Of a stretch of 64,000 nucleotides of DNA, positions 44,963-52,862 are shown piece by piece. Source of the DNA: Porticoccaceae bacterium. GTDB lineage: Bacteria; Pseudomonadota; Gammaproteobacteria; Pseudomonadales; Porticoccaceae. Each line of letters opens with the position of its first letter. The stretch's first letter is position 1. The position numbers and the translations under genes are program-made. The notes below the pieces were generated by a model. It saw nothing but the letters and a program-made list of their open reading frames with translations. It was not told where the DNA came from and did not search any database. Where the stretch lies: NCBI GenBank assembly GCA_021773435.1, contig JAJFKC010000039.1:1-64000 (forward strand), in the 5' to 3' direction.

Positions 44963-46741
44963 CTACGCCTGGGACGCCTGAGTCACCTGATAGAGAAATT
45001 GTTGCATATCCCAGGCCGATGTCGGACAGCGTTCGGCACATAAACCACAGTGCAGACAGACATCCTCGTCCTTGGCCATAATACGCCCGGTGGGCAGTTT
45101 GTCTGACACGTAGATATCCTGATCAGCATTTTTAGCCGGCATACGCAAGCGTTCACGTAAATCGGCTTCTTTGCCGTTGTCGACAAAACTAATGCATTCG
45201 GTCGGGCAGATATCGACACAGGCATCGCATTCAATGCACAGGGCGTCAACAAATACAGTTTGAATGTCGCAATTCAAGCAGCGCTGCGCTTCTTCAAATC
45301 CGGTGCCGGTAGAAAAGCCCAGCTCGACTTCCATTTTACGGTCACCCAGCGCGTCCGCTTTGTCTGCGTGGGGAACCTGATAACGGACATCGCTCACCAC
45401 GGAGCTGTCATAGCTCCATTCGTGGATACCCATTTTCTGGGTCACAAGCGTGACACCCGGGTCCGGCCGCTTGCTCAGTTTTTCGCCTCGGCAAAACAGA
45501 TCAATGGAAATCGCTGCCTGGTGGGCCTGAGCGACTGCGGTAATAATATTTTCTGGCCCAAAGGCTGCGTCACCACCAAAAAACACTTCCGGGTTGGTCG
45601 ACTGGAACGTCACCGTATCGAGTTTTGGCAACTCCCACTTATCAAATTCAATATCAATGTCCCGCTCAATCCAGGGAAAAGCGTTTTCCTGGCCGATCGC
45701 CACCAGCACCTCATCGCAGGGATAAAATGCAGGCTCTTCCTGGGTAGATATTAGTTTGCGGCGACCTTTAGCGTCGTATTCGGCACGCACACGATCAAAA
45801 CGCATGCCAACCAGCTTGCCATCTTCCATCACAAATTCGAGGGGCACATGGTTATCGATGATGGGGATGTCCTCAGACACCGCATCATCCTTTTCCCAGG
45901 GCGAGGCTTTCATATCAGCAAAGGGGCTGCGGACAATGACTTTAACGTCGGTGCCGCCGATACGTCGCGCAGTGCGACAGCAATCCATGGCAGTATTACC
46001 GCCACCGAGGACAATGACTTTTTTGCCAATACTGGAAATATGCTCAAAGGCCACACTACCCAGCCAGTCGATGCCAATATGAATATTGGCTGCACCATCA
46101 TTTCGAGCCGGCAAATCCGGTAAATCTCTGCCTTTGGGTGCGCCGGAACCAATAAAAACAGCGTTATAACCCCGGGTTAGCAGTTCTTTCAAGCTTTCAA
46201 CGCGGCTATCATAAAAAGTCGCAACATTATTATTATCGGTGATGTATTCCACCTCCTGATCCAGCACTCCTTCAGGCAAGCGGAACGAAGGAATCTGGCT
46301 GCGCATAAAACCGCCGCCCTTGGCGTTTTCATCAAAAACATCCAACTCATAGCCCAGTGGCGCCAGATCGCGGGCCACGGTTAAAGAGGCGGGGCCAGCA
46401 CCGACCAGAGCGATTTTTTTACCATTCTTTTTACCTGCTGCAGGCAGAAACTCAGTAATGTCGTCTTTATTATCAGCGGCAACGCGCTTGAGGCGGCAAA
46501 TGGCAACGGGTTCTTCTTCGACCCGGCCACGACGGCAGGCTGGCTCGCAAGGTCGGTCGCAGGTACGGCCAAGCACACCGGGGAAGACGTTTGATTCCCA
46601 ATTGACCATATAGGCTTCGGTGTAACGTTCTGCGGCAATAAGGCGAATATATTCGGGCACCGGTGTATGTGCTGGGCAAGCGTATTGGCAGTCTACGACC
46701 TTATGGAAGTACTCCGGGTCTGCAATATTTGTTGGTTTCAA
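44963..46741 (-). CDS. GltD-like FAD/NAD(P) oxidoreductase with two [4Fe-4S] sites
   Basis: Upstream in-frame sequence has no ATG. A GGAGG is placed seven bases before the TTG at 46741, which is therefore the likely start; the TTG at 46747 would touch the ribosome site. The product of about 592 residues has N-terminal cysteine motifs (CQYACPAHTP, CDRPCEPACRRG) and an FAD site in LVGAGPASLTVARDL. It also has an NAD(P) site VIVLGGGNTAMDCC and a C-terminal ferredoxin domain with CIECDACVDICP and CLHCGLCAERCP. It resembles the glutamate synthase small subunit and NfnB. It probably takes electrons from the 2-oxoacid oxidoreductase encoded next to it and reduces NAD(P)+. Confidence 0.88.
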   Translation of the reverse strand: MKPTNIADPEYFHKVVDCQYACPAHTPVPEYIRLIAAERYTEAYMVNWESNVFPGVLGRTCDRPCEPACRRGRVEEEPVAICRLKRVAADNKDDITEFLPAAGKKNGKKIALVGAGPASLTVARDLAPLGYELDVFDENAKGGGFMRSQIPSFRLPEGVLDQEVEYITDNNNVATFYDSRVESLKELLTRGYNAVFIGSGAPKGRDLPDLPARNDGAANIHIGIDWLGSVAFEHISSIGKKVIVLGGGNTAMDCCRTARRIGGTDVKVIVRSPFADMKASPWEKDDAVSEDIPIIDNHVPLEFVMEDGKLVGMRFDRVRAEYDAKGRRKLISTQEEPAFYPCDEVLVAIGQENAFPWIERDIDIEFDKWELPKLDTVTFQSTNPEVFFGGDAAFGPENIITAVAQAHQAAISIDLFCRGEKLSKRPDPGVTLVTQKMGIHEWSYDSSVVSDVRYQVPHADKADALGDRKMEVELGFSTGTGFEEAQRCLNCDIQTVFVDALCIECDACVDICPTECISFVDNGKEADLRERLRMPAKNADQDIYVSDKLPTGRIMAKDEDVCLHCGLCAERCPTSAWDMQQFLYQVTQASQA

Positions 46742-46747
46742 CCTCAA

Positions 46748-47120
46748 ACCTCCAGCGGTTGTGGGTGAATTAGTAGATCAAGTTAGAGAGCCTGGTATGA
46801 GGATCTTATAAAAGCGTCTGGCCATTACAGTTTGATCGCTGAGGATCGGTTAATACTCTTTCTAAATTCGGCCACCTATATTCGGCCACCTATACAATTC
46901 GGCCACCAAAACATCGTAATATCGTACTAAAGCCCAACAACATGAAATATGAAATCGCGCGACTTTATACCAAATCCAGAGTCCAAAAGGCACCTAATAC
47001 TTACAGGATTGTGAAATACCAATATTCAGTATTTCAAGGCCAGCAAAAACCAGTCATTAGACAGGCCTTAATGCTACGTAATCACGCCCCTATAATCAAT
47101 GCTAACAAGAATGGTTCTCA
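46748..47120. other. 373-base spacer between prpE and the oxidoreductase operon
   Basis: It holds the 14-base repeats at 46866-46910 and a small hairpin (GAAATAC at 47013-47019 with GTATTTC at 47029-47035). A 64-codon frame on the plus strand (46942-47136) overlaps the prpE end and lacks any recognisable feature; I do not call it a gene. Confidence 0.45.
46866..46910 (+). repeat. 14-bp direct repeats upstream of the GltD-like gene
   Basis: ATTCGGCCACCTAT occurs twice without gap (46866-46893), then after three bases ATTCGGCCACC appears again (46897). The copies lie about 120-165 bases before the operon's start codon. Confidence 0.85.
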
Positions 47121-49016
47121 TTATGCCGATGGATAACCCAAACCCCGCAGTACCTCGGTAATTTCGTCGAGAATAGCGGGATCATCAATGGTGGCCGGCA
47201 TCTTCCAGTCGTCGCCATCAGCGATGCTACGCATGGTCGCACGGAGTATTTTCCCCGACCGGGTTTTCGGTAGTCGTATAACGGCATCACATAACCTGAA
47301 TGCAGCAACCGGGCCGATCTTTTCGCGCACCAGCTGAACGGTCTCCAGGCAAATCTCTTTGGTAGACCGCGTAACTCCATCGTTTAGCACAACCAGGCCC
47401 AGGGGCACCTGCCCTTTCATGGCGTCAGCCACCCCGACTACCGCACATTCAGCAACATCGGGGTGAGCTGCCAACACTTCCTCCATAGCACCTGTCGATA
47501 GGCGATGACCGGCGACATTAATGACATCATCAGTGCGGGCCATAACGAAGACATAGCCATTCTCGTCAATAAAACCAGCATCACCAGTTTCATAATATCC
47601 GGGGAAATTTTCGAAATAGGACGAGATAAAACGCTGATCGTTGCCCCATAATGTCGTAAATGAACCCGGCGGTAAAGGTTGTTTGATGGCCAGGATACCG
47701 ATTTCTCCGGCGGCCACTTCCTCCGCATTTTCATCAAGCACTCGAATATCAAAACCCGGCACCGGCTTAGTCGGTGAGCCAGGCACCACGGGTAATAGCT
47801 CTAAACCCAGACAGTTTGAACACGCTGGCCAGCCCAGCTCGGTTTGCCACCAGTGGTCGATCACTGGGATACCGAGCTTTGTCATGGCCCAGTCAAGGGT
47901 ATCAGGATCGCAGCGCTCGCCCGCTAAAAATAGCGTTTTAAACCTGGAGAGATCATATTTTTTTATGTGCTCACCACCGGGGTCTTCTTTCTTAATGGCC
48001 CGAAAGGCCGTTGGAGCGGTAAAGAAAACCTTGACGCCGTATTCAGCAATGATGCGCCAATAGGTGCCTGGGTCTGGCGTACCGACCGGCTTACCCTCAA
48101 ACAGGACAGAGGTACTGCCGTTGAACAGCGGCCCATAAACTATATAAGAGTGCCCCACCACCCAGCCAACATCAGAGGCGGCCCAGAATACGTCCCCCGG
48201 CCGCACGTCATAAACGTTCTGCATGCTCCATTGCAGTGAGACAATGCTGCCGCCGACATCGCGCACCACACCCTTCGGCTCGCCGGTAGTGCCGGAGGTG
48301 TACAGGACATAGAGCGGGTCGGTCGAAAGCAACTCAACACAGGGCACAGGATCAGCGTTTTCCACTTGCCGCCAATCGAGATCACGACCGGGTAATAGTT
48401 CAGCTGGGGCCTGCTCGCGCTGCAAAATAATACAGTTTTGAGGTTTGTGACTGGCCAATTCGATAGCTTCATCGAGTAGCGGCTTGTAGTCCACCAGTCG
48501 TCCTGGCTCGATACCACAGGAGGCCGAAATAACTATTTTAGCTTTGACATCATCAATTCTCACCGCCAGTTCGTTGGCCGCAAAGCCACCAAAGACCACC
48601 GAATGCACCGCACCAATTCGTGCACAGGCCAACATTGCTATCGCGGCTTCGGGCACCATCGGCATATAGACAATGACGCGATCACCTTTTGATATGCCCT
48701 GCTCAATCAGGGCACCGGCAAAGCGCGATACACGATCCAGCATTTCGCGGTAAGTAAACGAAGCCTTGGCACCCGTCACTGGACTGTCATATATCAGGGC
48801 TAACTGCTCGCCCCGACCATTTTCGACGTGACGATCGAGGGCGTTATAGCAGGCGTTGGTCGTGCCATCAGGAAACCAGTTTAATAAAGGTGCATTGCTA
48901 TCATCGAGAATGGTCTTAGGTGGTTCAAACCAACGCACCTGCTGCGCTGCTTCTGCCCAAAACTTTTTTGGATCATCTCGCGCCGCGTCATAAACCTTTT
49001 GATACTCACCCGCCAT
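47121..49016 (-). CDS. prpE: Propionyl-CoA synthetase
   Basis: The 631-residue acyl-CoA synthetase has the ACAS_N opening YQKVYDAARDDPKKFWAEAA, the TSGTTGEPKGVVRDVGG P-loop, the DHWWQTELGWP motif and the C-terminal T-R-S-G-K-I-L-R with its catalytic, acetylatable lysine. The VRDVGG continuation and DHWWQTE.GWP pattern are those of PrpE rather than Acs. It activates propionate (and acetate) to the CoA ester. GGGAG eight bases upstream supports the start. No methylcitrate-cycle genes are adjacent. Confidence 0.9.
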   Translation of the reverse strand: MAGEYQKVYDAARDDPKKFWAEAAQQVRWFEPPKTILDDSNAPLLNWFPDGTTNACYNALDRHVENGRGEQLALIYDSPVTGAKASFTYREMLDRVSRFAGALIEQGISKGDRVIVYMPMVPEAAIAMLACARIGAVHSVVFGGFAANELAVRIDDVKAKIVISASCGIEPGRLVDYKPLLDEAIELASHKPQNCIILQREQAPAELLPGRDLDWRQVENADPVPCVELLSTDPLYVLYTSGTTGEPKGVVRDVGGSIVSLQWSMQNVYDVRPGDVFWAASDVGWVVGHSYIVYGPLFNGSTSVLFEGKPVGTPDPGTYWRIIAEYGVKVFFTAPTAFRAIKKEDPGGEHIKKYDLSRFKTLFLAGERCDPDTLDWAMTKLGIPVIDHWWQTELGWPACSNCLGLELLPVVPGSPTKPVPGFDIRVLDENAEEVAAGEIGILAIKQPLPPGSFTTLWGNDQRFISSYFENFPGYYETGDAGFIDENGYVFVMARTDDVINVAGHRLSTGAMEEVLAAHPDVAECAVVGVADAMKGQVPLGLVVLNDGVTRSTKEICLETVQLVREKIGPVAAFRLCDAVIRLPKTRSGKILRATMRSIADGDDWKMPATIDDPAILDEITEVLRGLGYPSA

Positions 49017-49049
49017 CGTTAGCTCCCAACATTATTAGACCCATCTTTT

Positions 49050-49077
49050 GTCGCTTAACACCCGTCGCTCAACACCC
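49050..49077 (+). repeat. 2 x 14-bp direct repeat in the prpE leader
   Basis: GTCGCTTAACACCC is followed by GTCGCTCAACACCC (13 of 14 identical), 34-61 bases upstream of the prpE start codon. Confidence 0.8.
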
Positions 49078-49160
49078 GCCAATCAAGGTTTATTTAAAGA
49101 CAGTGTATGTCGGCGCGCGTTTATCACCGCCCCGATTAACTGATCGATATCGCAGCCGAT

Positions 49161-49988
49161 TTACTCGACATCAGGCAACTCCCCTGCGCCACAGTATTTG
49201 CAATATAGCGCATCCGTTTCATGGCCGGCACGATTACAACTTGAACATAATTTTTGTGATCGAATCCTGCCCAACTCAGCGGACATCTCAGCGGTAACAA
49301 TGCCGGTGGGGATGGCAATAATCGAATAACCGGTGAGCATGGCCAGGATGGAAATAAACTGGCCAAGCACGGTTTGCGGGGTTATATCGCCATAGCCCAC
49401 CGTGGTGATGGTCACAATCGTCCAGTAAATACTTTTCGGGATACTGGTAAAACCATGTTCCGGCCCCTCAATGATGAACATCAGGCAACCAAAAATAAAA
49501 CTCAGAATAATCACCGTGAAGAAGAAGATAAGTATTTTTCGACGGCCCATATACAGAGAGCGCATCAACAAATTTGCCTCGCTCATATAACGCACCAATT
49601 TGAGCACACGAAACACGCGGAGCACACGCATCATGCGAACAATTAGCAGGTAGTTAGCACCAACGATAACCAGGGCGAGATAAGACGGGATGATGGAGAT
49701 CAGGTCGACCAGACCAAAGAAGCTAAATATATATCTTAACGGTCGATCTGATATATAGATGCGTAGAAAATATTCGACGGTGAAAATCAGCGTGAAAAAC
49801 CATTCCAGATAAAAAAACCAGTCGCCATAAGACTGATGTAAGGCCTCGACTGAGTCGAGCACTACTGCTGTGACGCTAATCAAGATCGAATAGATCAGGA
49901 TCATGTCGAACAATTTGCCCGCAGGCGTATCCGTACCAAAAATAATGGTGCTGAGTGTTTGCCTGAAGCTATTTATTTCACGATCCAT
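49161..49988 (-). CDS. Voltage-gated-type potassium channel with zinc-ribbon tail
   Basis: The 275-residue ion_trans protein has six membrane segments. S4 carries regularly spaced arginines (IVRMMRVLRVFRVLKLVRYM), and the pore has the K+ selectivity filter TITTVGYGD. After S6 (residues about 225-245) a short cytoplasmic tail ends in a CxxC...CxxC module (C-S-S-C and C-K-Y-C) resembling a zinc ribbon. It should conduct K+ in response to voltage. The tail may be an oligomerisation or redox/metal-sensing element; that is inference. Confidence 0.9.
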   Translation of the reverse strand: MDREINSFRQTLSTIIFGTDTPAGKLFDMILIYSILISVTAVVLDSVEALHQSYGDWFFYLEWFFTLIFTVEYFLRIYISDRPLRYIFSFFGLVDLISIIPSYLALVIVGANYLLIVRMMRVLRVFRVLKLVRYMSEANLLMRSLYMGRRKILIFFFTVIILSFIFGCLMFIIEGPEHGFTSIPKSIYWTIVTITTVGYGDITPQTVLGQFISILAMLTGYSIIAIPTGIVTAEMSAELGRIRSQKLCSSCNRAGHETDALYCKYCGAGELPDVE

Positions 49989-50122
49989 GCTACCTATCTT
50001 TGCAGCTATCTTTGCTACTGCGCAACTTTGCTTACATTGAACGAATGATCAGAGCTTGCTTAGTATACCTGTCGAGGCCAGTCGGTATAATCCAGGGGTC
50101 AAGCAGTCAGCCAAATCTATTC

Positions 50123-51319
50123 ATGTCTACACCGCTAAAACGCACGCTTACACTCTCGCAGATTACCCTCTATGGGGTCGGCACCATATTGGGTGCTGGT
50201 ATATATGTCCTGCTTGGCGAGGTCGCACTGGTCAGCGGCACTTTTACGCCAGTCGCATTTTTGGTCGCCGCCGTTGTGGTCAGTTTTAGCGCCTATTCGT
50301 ACCGACACCTGGCCCGGCGCTTCCCATATAGCGCCGGTGAAGCTGTTTATGTACAGGAAGCGTTTTCTTCGCTGCAGCTATCGCGAGCGGTCGGGCTAGC
50401 GATTGTCTTTAGCGGTATTGTCTCTGCGGCAACTATCGCGCGGGGCTTTACTGGCTACTTCGCCATCCTGGTCAGCCTGCCAGACGCGATGATGATTGTT
50501 CTGCTTATAGTGTGCCTAACCGGGCTCGCCACCTGGGGAGTGAAACAATCCGTATTCGTCGCCGTGGCTACCGCAGTTGTCGAACTATTCGGTATTGCTC
50601 TGGTTATCTGGGCCAGTTTTGATTTTCTGCCGACGCTGCTCGACAGGCCACAACAATATTTTATGCCCATGACCTTGCCCGCATGGTCGGGCATTGCTGC
50701 CGGTGCATTTATCGCCTTCTATGCGTTTATCGGCTTTGAAGACATGGTCAATATGGCAGAGGAAGTTACAGACCCAGAAAAAAATATGTTCCGTGCCATT
50801 GTACTTGCGCTATTGATTACCTCCAGCCTCTACATCATCGTTGCACTTTGTGCGATGGCTGCGGTGTCGATGGATGATCTGGCTGGCGCCAAAGCACCGT
50901 TGGTGCTGATCGTCGAGCAAAATACCAGTTTTCCTGCTGGTATCATGGCATTGATCAGTCTGGTAGCAGTGGTCAATGGCGCGCTTCTACAAATAATTAT
51001 GTGCGCCCGGGTACTTTATGGAATGGGTAAACGGCAGATGGTGCCCGCCGTATTGGCAAGCGTTCACTCTGGCACACAAACACCCGTCCTTGCCACCTTG
51101 CTGGTCGGCATGCTCGTATTGATTTTTGCGCTAACCTTACCCCTGGTGACACTGGCCAAGATGACCAGCACAATGATTCTGGGTGTTTTTACTCTGGTTA
51201 ATGGCGCACTGCTGACTTTAAATTGGCGTACCGGCCACAGAGGGACCATCGAGCTATTATTACCGGCTACCGGCGTACTTATTTGTCTGATATTCATAAT
51301 TGTGCAGCTATTGGTATAA
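50123..51319 (+). CDS. APC-family amino acid permease
   Basis: The ATG at 50123 begins MSTPLKRTLTLSQITLYGVG, after which the first helix carries the family G-T-I-L-G-A-G-I-Y motif. Readings starting upstream have non-ATG starts and no membrane logic. The product of about 398 residues has 11-12 membrane segments and the FIAFYAFIGFEDMVNMAEEV region conserved in APC transporters. It probably imports an amino acid or amine by proton symport. It diverges from the K+ channel gene. Confidence 0.88.
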   Translation: MSTPLKRTLTLSQITLYGVGTILGAGIYVLLGEVALVSGTFTPVAFLVAAVVVSFSAYSYRHLARRFPYSAGEAVYVQEAFSSLQLSRAVGLAIVFSGIVSAATIARGFTGYFAILVSLPDAMMIVLLIVCLTGLATWGVKQSVFVAVATAVVELFGIALVIWASFDFLPTLLDRPQQYFMPMTLPAWSGIAAGAFIAFYAFIGFEDMVNMAEEVTDPEKNMFRAIVLALLITSSLYIIVALCAMAAVSMDDLAGAKAPLVLIVEQNTSFPAGIMALISLVAVVNGALLQIIMCARVLYGMGKRQMVPAVLASVHSGTQTPVLATLLVGMLVLIFALTLPLVTLAKMTSTMILGVFTLVNGALLTLNWRTGHRGTIELLLPATGVLICLIFIIVQLLV

Positions 51320-51339
51320 CTAATGTCAGTATTCATACA

Positions 51340-51372
51340 GGTACTACATAGGTACTACACAGGTACTACGAT
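51340..51372 (+). repeat. 3 x 11-bp tandem repeat after the permease
   Basis: GGTACTACATA, GGTACTACACA and GGTACTACGAT lie end to end, 20 bases past the permease stop and before the quinone oxidoreductase gene. Confidence 0.88.
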
Positions 51373-51418
51373 CAAAACCTTGTACTAACCTCCAACTCTG
51401 AAAAACGAAACTGGAACT

Positions 51419-52408
51419 ATGACCTTACCCACAAGAATGAAATGTATAGAAATATCAGCGCCCGGCGGCCCGGAAGTATTAGTTGCTACCGAACGACCCG
51501 TGCCGTTACCCCGCGCTGGGCAGGTATTGATCAAAGTCGCGGCCGCTGGCGTTAATCGACCCGATGTATTCCAACGTCAGGGCGGCTATCCACCACCACC
51601 GGGCGCCTCTGATTTACCCGGGCTCGAAGTATCCGGAGAAGTGATTAGCTGTGGCGATGACGTAAGCACCCATAAGATCGGAGATCAAGTCTGCGCCCTG
51701 CTTGGCGGCGGTGGCTATGCTGAATACTGCGTTGCCGAAGCCAGCCTCTGCTTACCCATCCCCGCTGGCATGGCGGTGGAAGATGCAGCTGCCTTGCCAG
51801 AAACCACCTTTACAGTTTGGCATAATGTTTTTGAACGGGCCGCACTACAACGCGACGACGTGTTTCTTGTTCATGGTGGCACCAGCGGTATTGGCACCAC
51901 TGCCATTCAGATGGCCAGGGCTTTTGGCGCACGGGTGTTTGCCACCGCAGGTAGCGCTGAAAAATGCCAGGTTTGCCTGGAGCTTGGCGCTGAACAGGCC
52001 TTTAATTATCACGATGAAGATTTTGTCGCAGGCATTAAAGACATCTCAAAAGGTGCCAATGTTATTCTCGACATGATCGGTGGCGACTATGTGCAAAAGA
52101 ATATACGCGTCGCGGCATTTCAGGGCCGAATCGTTTCGATTGCTTTTTTAAAGGGGTCAAAAGTCGAGGTAGACTTCACAGCGATGATGTTAAAACAGCT
52201 GGTGCTCACCGGGTCGACCCTTCGCAGTCAACCGGTGGTCAACAAAGCCAATATTGCCGCCGCCGTGAAAAAACAGGTTTGGCCTCTTTTGTCTGACGGA
52301 ACCATCAAACCGGTCATCCACACCACCTTCAAGCTGAGTGATGCCAGCGAAACTCATCGACTTATGGAAAGTAATGCGCATATCGGCAAGCTGCTGTTGC
52401 TGCCATGA
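51419..52408 (+). CDS. NAD(P)H:quinone oxidoreductase-like MDR protein
   Basis: This is a 329-residue zinc-free medium-chain dehydrogenase. GVNRPDVFQRQGGYPPPPGA and the VHGGTSGIGTTAIQMARAFG nucleotide-binding loop match the PIG3/QOR group that reduces quinones with NADPH. The zinc-binding residues of alcohol dehydrogenases are absent. It lies upstream of the SUI1 gene on the same strand. Confidence 0.9.
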   Translation: MTLPTRMKCIEISAPGGPEVLVATERPVPLPRAGQVLIKVAAAGVNRPDVFQRQGGYPPPPGASDLPGLEVSGEVISCGDDVSTHKIGDQVCALLGGGGYAEYCVAEASLCLPIPAGMAVEDAAALPETTFTVWHNVFERAALQRDDVFLVHGGTSGIGTTAIQMARAFGARVFATAGSAEKCQVCLELGAEQAFNYHDEDFVAGIKDISKGANVILDMIGGDYVQKNIRVAAFQGRIVSIAFLKGSKVEVDFTAMMLKQLVLTGSTLRSQPVVNKANIAAAVKKQVWPLLSDGTIKPVIHTTFKLSDASETHRLMESNAHIGKLLLLP

Positions 52409-52476
52409 GGTATCCAGTACAGGCATTAATTTTAGCGTGCTTCAATTCCAGGGTGTTTGGTGGTGATTAGTAGCGT

Positions 52477-52803
52477 ATGAAAAATAAATCAACACTGGTC
52501 TACTCCACGGATAGCGGTCGGATAAAACAATCGTCCGGCCCCAAAGCCAACTCAGGCAGAGGCGACGGTATTGTCCGTATTCGCCGCGAGACCAGTGGCC
52601 GTAAAGGCGGTGCTGTGACCACGATCAACGGGCTCACCAGTTCTGAGGCCGACCTGAAAGCCCTGGCAAAAAAACTTAAACGTCTGTGTGGCAGCGGTGG
52701 CACGCTCAAAAACGGTGTTATAGAAATTCAGGGCGACCACCGAGAGAAAATTGCGGCCGCATTGGTCGAGGCAGGCTTTACCGTCAAATTCGCTGGCGGA
52801 TGA
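52477..52803 (+). CDS. yciH: SUI1/eIF1-like translation factor (YciH)
   Basis: The 108-residue protein has a variable N-terminal part and a SUI1 domain. That domain includes GDGIVRIRRETSGRKGGAVT, a helix TSSEADLKALAKKLKRLCGS, and the GGTLKNGVIEIQGDHREKI strand turn. Bacterial YciH proteins bind the small ribosomal subunit and can affect start-codon fidelity. It is followed 59 bases later by the S9 peptidase gene. Confidence 0.9.
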   Translation: MKNKSTLVYSTDSGRIKQSSGPKANSGRGDGIVRIRRETSGRKGGAVTTINGLTSSEADLKALAKKLKRLCGSGGTLKNGVIEIQGDHREKIAAALVEAGFTVKFAGG

Positions 52804-52862
52804 ATCTCGACGAGAGATAAAACTCTGATGAATTATTCAAAGCCTCATAGGGAAAACTCCAA

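Noticed and set aside
46942-47136. 64-codon plus-strand frame
   Set aside because: Runs into the end of prpE on the other strand, no ribosome site or family features; lies in a repeat-bearing spacer.
50000-50122. Longer N-terminus of the APC permease
   Set aside because: Would begin at a non-ATG codon and adds a stretch that does not match the permease family; the ATG at 50123 starts just before the first conserved helix.
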